A stretch of 64,000 nucleotides of DNA from contig NMRA01000137.1 of the NCBI GenBank assembly GCA_002633005.1, positions 620,001 to 684,000 of the forward strand, written 5' to 3'. Below are positions 1-12,299 of this stretch, piece after piece. The position numbers and the translations under genes are program-made. This DNA is from Phoronis australis. Taxonomy: Eukaryota; Phoronida; Phoronidae. Each line of letters opens with the position of its first letter. Position 1 is the first letter of the stretch. Below the pieces are notes generated by a model. That model saw nothing but the letters and a program-made list of their open reading frames with translations. It was not told where the DNA came from and did not search any database.

Positions 1-340
1 TTGCTTATAGATTCATTTCTACTGACCAGACACAGATGACCAACACAGAATGTGTTTAACAGCAGGGCACACTGAGTGTTTGCTCAATAGAAGTGTATGC
101 AGAGCCATTCATATCACTTTCCTTTGTTCCTAGGAGGAACAGCAATTATGGAAACGTACATAACTTCAAGATAACCAGGGATTTATATTTTATTAAATGT
201 AACTTCAAAAATCGTTGTTTTCTATGTCAACATTGTTTTGAAAGCTTTCATCAACTTAATGTTATCTAGGACCCTAGAAAATGGTCAAATTTTGCTAACT
301 TTGGAACGTCATTTCTTAGAAATTGGTAATTGGATTCAAA

Positions 341-571
341 TGAAACTTACAGTTGCTATGCTTCTCTTGGTGTTCTCCAAAACAATGTTAGGAATTATAT
401 TTAAAATGTTCTATGTTTACATGAGTGGCTATCAAAAATAGGACTTCCATGATTTTCATGAAAGAACTCAAGAGCTTCATAAAGTAAAAACAAAACAATG
501 ATGGGTTTATAAAACTGCAGAGTTGTCTTGAAGATTTTTGAAAAAATGAAATTTGGTCTTGTTTTGCTATC
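341..571 (+). repeat. Dispersed repeat, copy 1
   Basis: Aligns over its length with 18788-19035. Shared blocks: TGAAACTT, GCTATGCTT, TGTTCTCCAAAA, TGTTAGGAA, GGCTATCAAAAAT, TTCCATGA and ATTTGGTC. The nature of the element is unknown; no terminal repeats were recognised. Confidence 0.6.
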
Positions 572-2358
572 CATTTGCGTTTATTTTTTAATGGTTAATA
601 AATTTTACCAGAAGGGCATAGCCATGTGACCCGTTTACTGACAGAGTGATAACAAATACTAAATGCAATTTTAATGGCTTTCTTATTTCAGAAAGTATGC
701 TTTTACCCAAGTTGAAATCTTAAGTTCTACAGATATTTAGCTAAGCACACAGACTTGTCCATATGGAAATACAAACCCTTAACTGCCGTGCATGTCCCTC
801 CTGTTGTTGTTCATTCTACTGTCTTGGGTCAGTTTCGTTTGACCAAATTGTTAAAAAATATATCATAAGAAGAGGAGTTTAGAAATGTACAGTAGGTCAC
901 TGAGTCTGTAACAAATGAATTACTTTTACATGACCCTGAATGCATCTACTTTATTTACCATTTCCATTTTTGTTTCTCTGTCCTAGGAAACATGATCTGA
1001 AAGCTAGGGGTCCTAGTGATTATACGGGTGCTGGGGGGTCCTAGTCATTATAAGGGAGCTTGTTCAGGTTAGCATTTTCATTGTGGATACTGTTGTCAAC
1101 CATGGATTCTACTGTAAGCTTGGTCACTGGACCTGATCCTCTTGCACAATGCCTCATTAACGATTATGCTATCAATTATTAATTGCACGGTTACTATTTG
1201 TCACATAATCTTGTATAGGGGTCACAGTCTTAATCCTGTAACATGATTGATCGGAATTATTTTCTATACAAACTCTTGTTGGTTACTAGTCAGATTTGTG
1301 CTAAATGGCTGGGACAGTTCATTGAGATGTCTATCAGTCAAGAGGGAACAATCTGTTCCATATTGCCTAGTGTACACATTCATTCACTGGCACCTTACCA
1401 GTTGTTATTTCAGAACAGATGTCTAGCTGAGCATGTTGGATTAATGGACCCTATAGCTTAATTAGACTCAGCTTATCATTTAGTAATGAGTTGTATATGT
1501 TTCTATTGTTCTTGTCACCTAATCTAGACACATCAGGGATTTTTTTATGCAGGGGTTGTTGGTATTTGTTTTCCATTGTCTGTAGTGTTTTTGATCAGCT
1601 TAGTAATGAGTTCTCTGGTAACACTGCACAGGGCCTTTCTTATGCATTGTAGTGATCAAGATGTCACAGCTGTCGCGTGTATTTGAAATGGAGTGCAGTA
1701 GTGTTGGAAAAAACACTGAAAGAGATCCGTGAATTATGCAGTTGTGAAGGGTGCTAGAGGGAAATGTATTAGGCATTCTTTTTACAACACTTCATGAGAA
1801 CACCCACGGTTTCTTTATGGCTGGTTCTAAAACTCTGCGGTGATAATTACTTTGAGTGTTATTATGATTGCTTATACTGAAAATATTTAATAAGCAGATT
1901 TTCTGTATTGCGTTATTTTATTTTTATTAGTAGATAATCTTGAAAATTGGTGATACTCTATTAATCCAAACCTGTTTTTCACCTGTCTCATAACTCAGCG
2001 CTCCATTTAGTGGCCTCAGATTGCTTGGCAACCGTGGAAAAAATTTCAAGTCGCCAGTGCGAGTATCTAAGTCAGACAATAATTCCTTCTAAATTTATTT
2101 TAAACTTCATATTGACTCCTCTTCTTTAAATTGCTTAGAGCTTTCCAAAGTTTAAATACGTTTGATTCACAATTGTTCCGTTTATTTCATGAAATCGGTG
2201 CGTTTGGCACCATGCTTAAATTACAACAGGAAGTAAACAGACAAAAGATGGAATTGTTCGGAAAAAATCAGACAAGATTGATGAAATTCGCGCAGCCAGC
2301 ATGTTTGTTCATCGGCAGGTGGAGTTGAGTTAGTGAATGATCATACGCCTACCTTTAG

Positions 2359-2517
2359 CAGTGGCGGATTTAGAGGGGGGCCAAGAGGGCCATGGTTCCC
2401 CCTAAAATTCTCCCAGATTCCATTTCGCAGTTCGGGGATGAGAATGTCTGACATGCAGAATCCTGGCTAAAACTCTGCCCTGGGCCCCCCTAACTGAAAA
2501 TCCTGGATCCGCCCCTG
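2359..2517. mobile_element. hAT-like MITE, about 159 bp
   Basis: The left end starts CAGTGGCGGATTTAGAGGGG. The reverse complement of the right end starts CAGGGGCGGATCCAGGATTT. CAGNGGCGGAT ends followed by a G-run are typical of small non-autonomous hAT elements in many animals. The flanks share TTTAG, but a clean 8-bp target duplication is not visible. There is no coding capacity. Confidence 0.75.
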
Positions 2518-3160
2518 TTTAGGTATTTTTGGGGAAAATTGGAGGAGTGCAAGATAATGCACAAAATTACTGCCATCCGCCCCTTTTTTGTATTCTTTTA
2601 TTCAACGAACCTTAAATTACACCAGATCTGATATTTTCAGTTTTGGCGACCTCAGATTTCGTTTGGTGACCTGAGATTTTCAATAGGTTGCCAAATGCAA
2701 CTTAGCATTTAGCTTAATGTTGAGCGCTGTATATTTGAAGATGATGTCACCTTCATTGTATGAATTATGAAAGTGGCACAACTCCCTCAGTTATGCTTTT
2801 GCGTTGTTTACCATCAGCCTTGCACCTCCTTTGATCCAGCCGAACTGAGCCCAGTCACATATAGTGGTGATCAAACAGCCCACAAAGGTCAAAACGTTTG
2901 CGAAAAAGCTAATCCGCATCTGGTCTGGTAGGATTACACAACCAGTCCCATGTGCAAGAACAATGCCTTCCTGAACAAATACATTAGTCCAGGACTCTTC
3001 ACTGTTTGTTGGTTTTCGCAATAAAAACACACTTCCTGTTTAAACAGACTCTTGCTTCAAGGTGGCAAGGTTGTAACATGGTCTGTTTTTTATTAGCTAA
3101 AAATCACTTGCTTAAGTCAGTTTTTCTGAAATGCATGAATGTATTTGTTGATGGAGAACT

Positions 3161-3399
3161 AGGTCACTGATTTCACACAAAAAATAATTGCCAAAATTGT
3201 CATTTTCTTTTTTTCAAAACCAATTACTGCAAGTTGGAGATATTTTATCAAAAGTTGCTTCATGACATCTTCACAGCACAAACCATGTGCATGTAATAGA
3301 CTAAAATTTTCTTAATATTTACTTTTGTGAAGAAATTTGACAAAACAGAATTTCATTGTCTGTCATATTGTGTGCTAAATGAGTGAAGGGTTACTGTGC
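3161..3399 (+). mobile_element. Family A MITE copy, nearly full
   Basis: Left part carries the ACAAAAAATAATTGCCAAAA signature. The right part has GACAAAACAGAATTTCA and then TGTCATATTGTGTGCTAAAT, ending near GGGTTACTGTG. Both conserved ends and the middle are present, so this copy is close to full length. Confidence 0.7.
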
Positions 3400-4179
3400 A
3401 TTGGAAATTATTTACTGTTGGTCAGATAATGCCTATGTGAACAAAGTATTATAATGATGCTATCATTTTTGGTCACATGAAATGGAGATATTTGGAAGGG
3501 TATCAACACTTTTTTGTATCTGCTGGACGCAATATTAATACAATTTTATTGTAACAATATCACAAAAACTCATCCGAATTGAGAATCTTCACGTGTAGAT
3601 GCCATATTATCTAAATTTGCTTCATCTCATGCACGTTAACGCATTCTTTTGACACAAAAAATCTAGTTTTTGGGTTACCCTGTAAGACTGGCTTGCAGAG
3701 ATCCTTATGCCAATAGCAAACACCTGACACACAAAAACTTAGTGCAGTGGAAGCCTGAAAGTTTGGTTTTCATTCATATTTTACTTGACAAAATGTCCTA
3801 GAAGTCAGTGAATTAATAAATTGTAATATTTTTCATCCACAGACAATTTGCTAGCATTCCCTTTGAGCGTTTGCATATAGCAGTTGTAACTCGGTTATTG
3901 CAAAAAATTGTTTTTGTTAAAAATCACTACTTAAAATTTTGAACCACGCCATTTGCGCATTGTAGATGGCAGTGCTCATTTCTCCACCAAATAACTATCG
4001 CTATCTATTGATTACAGAGAATTGTGAGATGTATTTTCCCTACCTTGTTGGTTAGAAATATAGGACTGGTGAATTTTCTCAGCTTTCATTGGTTCTGCGT
4101 ACTTGCTGTGCTTTCAATGGTTGGTTCTGCTAGGAACACTCAGGTGTCCCACAATCCACTGCAGATATCCTACAAATCT

Positions 4180-4406
4180 CCAACTACATCAATCTCACCA
4201 TTTTCAAAGAATCAACATTTCTCACTTTTAAAAGCTCCAAACACTGTTGTGAATGCTTATAAATATTGTCAATATTTGAAACCAGTTCTGAGACAGTTTG
4301 AAAATGGCAAAACACCACTTTGGTGCTGGGTATCGCAAAAATGAACACAAATAGAAATTTCAATTGATCACGCGATTGTGTCATTAATTAACAAGATTTT
4401 ACCGTG
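4180..4406 (+). mobile_element. Family A MITE copy, diverged
   Basis: Recognised from the middle motif CACTGTTGTGAATGC and from its right end, ATTGTGTC followed by AAGATTTTACCGTG. A second AAGATTTTACCGTG occurs at about 4423-4436, so the terminal motif is duplicated in tandem. Confidence 0.5.
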
Positions 4407-4947
4407 CATGATTCATTTGAAAAGATTTTACCGTGGGTGATTCGTTATAAGAGAAATAAGGCTTTTGCTTCTGCTATGGTTGTTGCCTAACTTTTCATTG
4501 AGTCACTACTGGCTGCAATCAGTGTAGCAGCAATCAGATGGGGTCAAGCTTTGATGATGAAGTGATGTAACCAGTCCTTGAGTCTTTCCCTAATTAAAAC
4601 TCCCGTCTCAGGCAGTGTTTAGACAACACTGGTCAGGCACATGTTTCATAACAAATAACCACTCTTTGAACAGGTACACACCTGGTTTACATCAGGTGTC
4701 CATCACCCTGTTGGTTACCTGTCCTGCATTTGAGTGCTTGATTACAGATTTTGCTGCTATCAACAACTCCATCTAGTGTTCGGATTGGACTATGCTATTG
4801 ATGTTATAGCAAAATATTTTAGACTGACTAAAGAAGTTGCTGTTCCCAACTTTGTCAGTAAATCTGCTAAAATGCAAAACTAAACTGGATATTGTGTGAG
4901 CAGTTTGTCTGAGCTCATGATTTTTGAGCCTCTTAAAAATCCATGAA

Positions 4948-5041
4948 GTCCCCAGTTCTTGTATTCTCTAACAACAATTGTGGACTGGATTTTCTGGGGA
5001 CATTATTTAATTTTTGCTGTGATTATTAGAGAATGCAAGAA
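4948..5041. repeat. Two crossing inverted repeats
   Basis: GTCCCCAG (4948-4955) pairs with CTGGGGAC (4994-5001). TTCTTGTATTCTCTAA (4956-4971) pairs with TTAGAGAATGCAAGAA (5026-5041), one mismatch. The order is a-b-a'-b', so the stems cross instead of nesting. Confidence 0.8.
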
Positions 5042-6054
5042 AACACGGGCTTTTGGGAATCGGGGTATTTTAAATTTTAGCCGTCGTATTTGTCAAACTT
5101 GGGTCCATTAACTTAAATGCCCCATGCAGCATCATTTCCAAACACTGGAATAGAACGGCTTTTTGGTAGAGAATGTGATCTCACTAGATACAATCTTCAA
5201 GAAAGTGTTTCGCTCATCAGCAATCTGATGTTGCTGTACGAATTACTGGTTTTCCTCAGTAAGTCTTTTCTATTTCAGTGTAAACCACTGGGAGACATTA
5301 ATTTGAGGCTATGTAAATAATTAGGTCGACAAGGTAAAATGAATGGACATTGCATGAGTCTAATTATCTAAGTAGTGCACATCATGATTATACTTTTAAA
5401 TACTTATAAACTAATGTGTTTAATTAAAAAAGAAACCTGATCTGCTTGGAGGTCAGATTTGTGTCATAATGTACACACCTACAGTAATACATAATTTCTA
5501 TTTGTTTTTTGTTATTAATTGATAGGGCAAGGTGCTTGCCCATCAGTGAGTGACATATTACACTATTTTGCACAAATGAAGTATCATCAACTCTCTAGGC
5601 TCTGCATTTGTAATAGATTATAATCAATTAAGTCCATTAATGGGGTGGATTATCGGGATTTGATAGCTAAAAGGAAATCATTTGCATTCACTTATCAAAT
5701 TTCCGCAAACAATGCACTAATTGAAAGTCAGTGGATTTTTCTCAACTTTGGTGTCCTCTTCTTAGTAACTTTGGTGAAGCGATGTCGAGAGTTGTTGAGG
5801 ATGAGAAGTCACCAGGTGAATTGAATTCGATATGGCAAATCAGTCGCCTTAAAATGGATGTTTACTTCAAGGAGATCGGCTATACTTCAGGTGTGAGGGG
5901 ATAATCCACCTCAGTTGAGCACCTGTAAAGTTCTTACAGTCGCCAGTGGGAGCAAACAAATACAAATTGAAGTTTGTGCTGTCTGTGCCTGCTTGACCCT
6001 TGAGACAAATGATTCATCCAATTTTCCATAGTGGGATTTTGAGTCCCTCTCCCG

Positions 6055-6175
6055 TACAGTTAACTTCACCGCTACCAAAGATTCGATGTTAACTGTGATG
6101 AACCGCGAAGTAAAGGGTTACTGTTCCCATCATCTTTGGAGTTACAGTTCTCTGAAGTTATCGCAAGGTTGTGCT
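6055..6175. mobile_element. Old fragment related to the 34.5 kb foldback element
   Basis: Shares CGAAGTAAAGGGTT and GAAGTTATCGCAAGGT, in the same order and similar spacing, with 34635-34695, plus AGTTAAC-type blocks. An open frame of 85 codons crosses it but resembles no protein I know. Confidence 0.45.
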
Positions 6176-7639
6176 AATATGACCTTTGGACATATGGCCT
6201 TGCCGTTTTTGACAGTGCTTGCCATCTCCAGATGGAAGCTAGAACGTCAACTACACAAGGCAGCCAGACAGTTGCCACATTGGGACTATGTTCTAGAAAA
6301 TGAAAAATTTAAAAATTTGACTTTTGAGCAGGCTAACAGCTGATCCTAACAAAGGCAGTATGGTGAAGCGGGAACTCGTTTTGCGTACAACACGTGTTCA
6401 ATAATTTTTGAATGTGAAGAATCCCTCAAATGTGTGGATTAATTGAAACTGGATGTATATACTGCCAAATTTGAACAAAATTTTTACAAATAGTATCCTT
6501 TCACTGACCACTGTTGACTAACGTAGGCAGTGACCCCTGTTGATAATTCCGATGGCATTGCAGTTACGTTTTCCCATTGTAGTGAAGCCTCTACACTTAT
6601 TTAATTGACTTCTTTACTTTGGAATTAACTGGTGCTATTAACTTCAAGATGGAATTTAAGTGTTCGCATGGACCGAAGCTGCTGCAACATCGAAGCTTAG
6701 GAGCCAGTAGGAAAGGCCTTTAGAACAACAAATTATTTTTTGCAGTACTAATACACTAATATGTGTGATTGCCTAGTCCATAATCACCACAGAAAATTGT
6801 GCCTGTGCAGGCTAATGTTAACTAATACTGTTGCTGTACTAAGCATCTATTTATTCAAATTTTCTTTCTGATTAGTGCTCCTTTGTATGAGGGTTACTGC
6901 AATTGGAAGAGGCCAAAAGACCTTCCTCAAGAACATTAACCTTTTCACCAGCCAGAACTCTTATGGCTGGCCCATTGTTAAACTGTTGATGTTGACAATA
7001 GCCAGTGGTCTGTATTGTGGCCTTTGATGTTGCCTGCTCAGACCAGCTGATTACATTCAGTGATTATGAAACCCAAATAGTCCAGCCTAATCTGATAACA
7101 GAGCTAAGACTAAGAATACACATTGATGGACTGTGACTGCAGGAACCAAGTGAAATGAGCTGTATTAAAGGGACCAAGTTGAAAGCCAGAACCATTTTGC
7201 TGAAATTGTCTCAGAACAAACCTAATTAAACAATGAACCACATTAGTAAAATCTATGACCCCTTCTGACTACTGTTGAAGCTTGAAAGATAGCATGGGTG
7301 GTGTTTTAGAAACAGAAAGAACTAACTGTCTGAGATGTAAGATTGATGACAATGATCTGTCATTATATAAATGCACAAATACATATTTCAAAGTATGATA
7401 TTGATGCACTATGTGGATGGAATAACTGGATTTGGTGATTTCCCAGCAGTATACAGTACCATTCAAAAGTATTCTAACAAAAATGATCCAGAATGTCATG
7501 TAATGTCAGCTAGGTGGAACTGGAATTCCTCGTCAAAGTAGTCTTCTTTCAAGACCAAGGATGAAAGGTAAGTATCAAGAAAGTTAGGAAGTTGACTAAG
7601 CCATTCTGTACTTAGAATTTTGCTGCCTTCATAGCTATT

Positions 7640-7735
7640 ACCAATTCTCTTTTGCAGTTAAAAGAATTAGCTGTCACAAGGGGGAAATGGTATTTTATCT
7701 GATTACTGTTGTCTTGTACAGTACACGAGACCTTA
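7640..7735 (+). repeat. Dispersed repeat pair, member 1
   Basis: AGAATTAGCTGT, TGGTATTTTATCTGAT, TTGTCTTGTACAGTACACG and nearby TACCA/TTAC blocks recur in order at 28262-28355. Confidence 0.6.
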
Positions 7736-8500
7736 GGGATCCTACTCATTGCATTGGACTGCATTGTTTTGTCTGAGTGTTCACAGTTGTTTCCAAATTC
7801 AAGCTGTAGCAAAAAAGTGTCTCGTTCTAACGCAAAGGAGTTTTACCCATGCATATTTAATTATCTTCTGGCTTGCAAACTAAATTTTTAACTTTCTAAC
7901 AAAGTTTTTGTTGTAATTTGTCTTTTATCAGTTTACTTGGTTGGCCAAGTGCAGGTAATAATTACTAGTCAATCAAAACGTCTTTTCAGTTAACAGTACA
8001 CAGACTGAACCTTTCACTGTAGATACAACCAACTCCAGGGGTGGATTGGGTCAATGTCTTTGTCCCATTAAACCTCCATATGAATAATTTTCCATTCACT
8101 AGATATACTATTATCAGCTTACACCCCATCAAATCTGTCTGAGCTCTGACTGGAAATCAATTGGGCTGTTCACTTTGAAGTTTTTAAGCCAAGTAAAACC
8201 TACCAATTTCAAGGACCATTATGATCTTAATTATCTGAACAGTCAAAAGTTATACAAATGTTATTGTAGTGGATTAGTCAGTTTCCTTGTGAGCCCAGAC
8301 CAAGGGACCGCTCCTTTGATCTTGCATATTAAGACCTTAACTACAATAGGTGCTGCAGTAAAGCCTGATTTATTTCCAATGTAATTACTTATGTGAATGA
8401 CTGTAAACACATCTAGGTTACATGGAATGTAATTGTAATGATTTTCCTTTCATGTCCAAGTGTGAGCTGCTAAAATCAAGTTGCACCCATGGAGGTATAT

Positions 8501-8874
8501 GGATCCTGTTTATTACCTGTCTGCTTCTCAGTGGAGTTTAATGGGGACCCCCCCTTGGTAAAGAACACCTGCTGAGGCAGTGTGAGAAGAAATTTGCTGT
8601 GGCAATGTTGCTAAAATTCAGCCCCATTGCATTAGTTTTTTATTACAGAAACATTTTGTAGATTTGTAGTTTAGCCATCAATGTTAATTTGGTCCTGTTT
8701 ATTACCTGTATGCTTCTTAGTAGAGTTTAATGGGGACCCCCTTGGTAAAGAACATCTGCTGAGGCAGTGCGAGAAGAAATTTGCAGAGTATATTGCTAAA
8801 AGTCAGCCCCATTGCATTATTTTTTATTGCAGACACATTTTGTAGATTTGTAGTTTAGCCATAAAGGTTAATTC
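8501..8874 (+). repeat. Tandem duplication, two units of about 185 bp
   Basis: 8501-8690 and 8691-8874 align end to end: CCTGTTTATTACCTGT, GAGTTTAATGGGGACCCCC, CTTGGTAAAGAACA, CAGCCCCATTGCATTA and GTAGATTTGTAGTTTAGCCA occur in both, in order. Substitutions and small indels are scattered, so the duplication is not recent. No coding frame runs through it. Confidence 0.92.
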
Positions 8875-9451
8875 TTAACTGAAGTGTATTAGGGTTTAAA
8901 AAAATTGCCATGCTTAGCCGGTCCTAAAGTACAGCCTAATGAGTGGGCAACTCTCGAACCCCTATAAACTCTGGAGCATTTTCTTCAGTAAGTGATTGCA
9001 TCCTGTCACAGTAAGGAATATTGTGAGACTTAAGTCATTTTTATTTTTTTGCGGCTAAATGCTGAGGAAATATAGTTTTAAACAAACTCATTTGGATCTG
9101 TAAGCATTGTTGTCAACAGTTTTCATTGCTAGATTTGTTGTTTTAGAAACTTGAATGTGAAATGAAATAATAAAGAGATATGTTGTGGATTCAAACCACT
9201 TTTTTAGAAAGCGCCTTGCAATATCCTTCTTGTAGCCAGAGCGGATCATTTATGTCACTTTCCCCCTACCAGCATTGCAGCTCTCCTGTTTTGCAGAGTT
9301 CAGGTTAGCTGAAACGCTTTAAACTAACAGACTGAAACATCTATCGCAACTCCTCAAAAATCGGTGTATTAAACTTTGGAGTTGCTCACTCCTTCATCGG
9401 GTGTAAACACTAGAAGTCATGACTGGCTTGATACAGATGGATGATTCGAAT

Positions 9452-9486
9452 GAACTACGCCATCTGGTGTTTAATCCCTAGAACTA
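9452..9486 (-). repeat. Short repeat carrying a CACCAGATGGCG motif, copy 1
   Basis: In reverse it reads GATTAAACACCAGATGGCGT, preceded by TAGTTCTAG and followed by AGTT. The same 20-mer with similar flanks lies at 32886-32920 on the + strand. Confidence 0.6.
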
Positions 9487-10275
9487 TGTTAGAAACTTAA
9501 ATTGGTCCCAGAACCTAAAGCCTGACACAGGAAATGTCAGTTAGTGTGCCGTCAGTCAGACTACCACCAACCACTCACAGGAACTGTTAAGCTCATAGCA
9601 AGTCATTAAAAATGAATTTCAGGGTTTGAGATCTGCTGAAAAATGTTAACAGTTCCACTACACTGCTAGGGAACAACAGCCATCTCTTTTGAAGGACAAG
9701 GAACGGATGTATGATTGACTGGTGAAACCAGAGTTTTGTAGGCTTTGGTAAATTTTATGTTAGTATGTACAATTGCTCATTTGAAGCAACTTTTAGCATG
9801 ACCCTTTCTATTTCAGTTTTTAACCAGAGGTAGCTCTTTGTATGTGAGGTTATTTTCTGCAAAGTTTATCACAACAGAGAATGGCTGCGAATGTAGCTCT
9901 CGGAAGTTATGATGAAGTTTATGATATTTCAGGTTTGCCAAGTTTCCTGTTCTCTCAGCTCACATGTCCTGGGGAAACTGTTTTAGAGAACGCTTGAAAA
10001 CTACTAGTGATCCCTGGACCTCCATCACCCATTTCTGTATCGCCTATTATCCTAAGTTTAGGAGATTCCTTTGGGACAAAACAACCTGTAATTTGACAAA
10101 TTTGGCGTTCAAATGGTGTCCAGTGTACTCCGCATTCAGCCTGGTGTCCCCCCTCCCCGCCTCTCAGGCTCCTGTTTACTTGTAAAGTCAATAGGCCAGT
10201 CATGTTTTGACCAAAGTCCACTTTGTTGACCAATTTGTCAAAGCTAGATAAAATTACAAGTTTTGATTTGCAGCC

Positions 10276-10300
10276 CCTGTAATTTTCAGGTAATTACAGG
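10276..10300. repeat. Hairpin, 9-bp arms
   Basis: CCTGTAATT and AATTACAGG separated by 7 bp, no mismatch. Confidence 0.85.
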
Positions 10301-11470
10301 TGTGTCATGACTAATTCGTCCTCAGATTACATGGCATTGGAATGTCCTCACAGCTTGGAAGGTCCCAGATAGCAACTGAGGATGCTTGTTAGTACCCCTT
10401 GTTACCTGTCATTAGATTATCTCTGGAATGCCCGGGCCACCCTGATCAAGACTTTGAGTTTCGGCTCAGATTAATGTACTTTAACCTACTGCGCTCCCTG
10501 AGCCCAGTTGTGCTGAATCAAAAATCCATGCACTTGAGTCCTGGGGCCATTTCTGTCGAGCGCGTCTCGATGGTAGGATATCAATCTCAATGCATTTGTC
10601 ATTACACTTTGTGCAAATGAAATTGAAATATTTAGGTTAAATATTCTTTGGGTGCCCTGCGGTATAACTGTTACACATTAATTTCAATTGAACTAGTAGT
10701 CACATTCCAAACTTGGTCATTTGAAATTGGGCTGTGTTGATGATCGAGTTTCCCTATAATTTATTTCATTCATTGCACATTGCCTACTTGTTTATGTATT
10801 CTACTCCTGGCTAAATTTCCCTCTCTTAAGTGTGCAGCCGAAGTTTGTAATCCTTTGGAAGAAAGTTCTTCCTTTGGTTCAAATTTCCACAAAAGTCAAA
10901 GTTACATTCAACTGGTTTTTGTATATCTAAAACTTTGAAACTCAGTTTACTTTATTCTGATGTTATAGTTTTTTTGAGTTATTGCAAAATGAAGGATTAA
11001 AAGACTAAGTGTCTAAAAAGTTACAATTTTCAAGTGTTGAAAGGTTCCTTATAATATTTCATTCTAATGAGATTATCCAACTATTGAATTGCAAAATTCA
11101 GTTGTTCCCTGGCCATCCTTTGCACCAATTTTGTTACCTGGGTCACGTGCTGGCGAAAATGTTTCCGTAAGCACTTTAGCCAACAACCTAAAGGCAAGTA
11201 CGTTATGTCAACGGCACTTCGCTGGAGGTTTGAATTACTTGTAATCTAAGGGCATTTTTGGTAGCACTTTTTTAGTCAGATCGCTTTCTTCAAAAAACTC
11301 ACACGCACAGGGATTATAAGCCTGTTTTATAACCGTGATGGCAGAGAGTGCGTGTGTTATTTGCTTAAAACCGATTTGAGTGGCGAGGAAACAAACTAAC
11401 GCTGGCGAAAATCACCCCTTCAGGGACAGCTGGTCTGTCTGGCTAACATGCTAGCCACTGGTGTGAACCT

Positions 11471-11483
11471 TGTGTGTGTGTGT
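11471..11483 (+). repeat. TG dinucleotide repeat at a gap edge
   Basis: TG repeat running straight into unknown bases; the true length cannot be known. Confidence 0.9.
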
Positions 11484-11519
11484 NNNNNNNNNNNNNNNNN
11501 NNNNNNNNNNNNNNNNNNN
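11484..11519. other. Assembly gap (36 N)
   Basis: Run of N directly after a TG repeat, so the assembly probably broke at a microsatellite. A predicted protein across it is meaningless. Confidence 0.99.
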
Positions 11520-11781
11520 CTCCTTTTCGGCACCCTTTCATGTGGCATAATCTATAATCATTTGACTGAAGTGGTCATTAAGCTATTACCATTATCAGAT
11601 ATGGGGAGCTGTTATGCAATGTGGCTGTAGCTTTTCTCTGCATTTGTTGCCTGGTCTTATTCAACCCCATGCCTCAGGAACCTCCTGACAATTTCTCTGG
11701 ATTTAATAGACACATGGGCATTGAACTTTTCAAGAACAGAAACTGACTTGGTCTGGACTGCCGTTGGGGAGTATATCTATG

Positions 11782-11810
11782 CTAGGAACCAATATGAGAT
11801 TGGTTCCTAG
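11782..11810. repeat. Perfect hairpin, 12-bp arms
   Basis: CTAGGAACCAAT, loop ATGAG, then ATTGGTTCCTAG. No T-run follows and no gene is near. Confidence 0.9.
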
Positions 11811-12083
11811 ATCTATGTTATGACCACTGCCTGTGGTAATAGCCCTTCGAAATAATGGCACACTGCAGAAGTGGGTACTCCCTGAGTACTGTGTTTCCTT
11901 AGTATATATCTACTGAAAACAAAAATGAATTGACCTCCACTTCATAAAATTGGTTTCATAAAATTCCTAACGTTGCTAGAACTAAATATTGGTTACCAAT
12001 AAAAACACTGAGACCATCAGTAGCCCAAGAAAATGTTTAGAATTTATAAAGTCCCGTCAGCACACAACCTACCCTAGAACAAC

Positions 12084-12097
12084 TTGCACTAGTGCAA
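12084..12097. repeat. 14-bp perfect palindrome
   Basis: TTGCACTAGTGCAA. It lies in a stretch (12036-12300) that also has CCCACTTTTG twice and a CCCACTT/AAGTGGG hairpin, perhaps a worn element. Confidence 0.8.
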
Positions 12098-12299
12098 CTT
12101 ACCCCCACTTTTGAGTGGAGCATCCACACACACAGACACACATGTCCGATAACTGGTGTAAGACTGAACTTGTCGCTCTGTGCGTAGGAATGAATGCCTA
12201 ATGCGAGTACGGCGCTCAAAAGAAAACCGTCTGTATGTAACCGGAGCTGATAATTACTTCCGCCCTACCCCACTTTTGCGGCACAAGTGGGTTAAGGTT

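Noticed and set aside
7500-7575. AAG|GTAAGTA donor-like site near 7569
   Set aside because: No acceptor with a pyrimidine tract and no PDZ-like reading frame precedes it.
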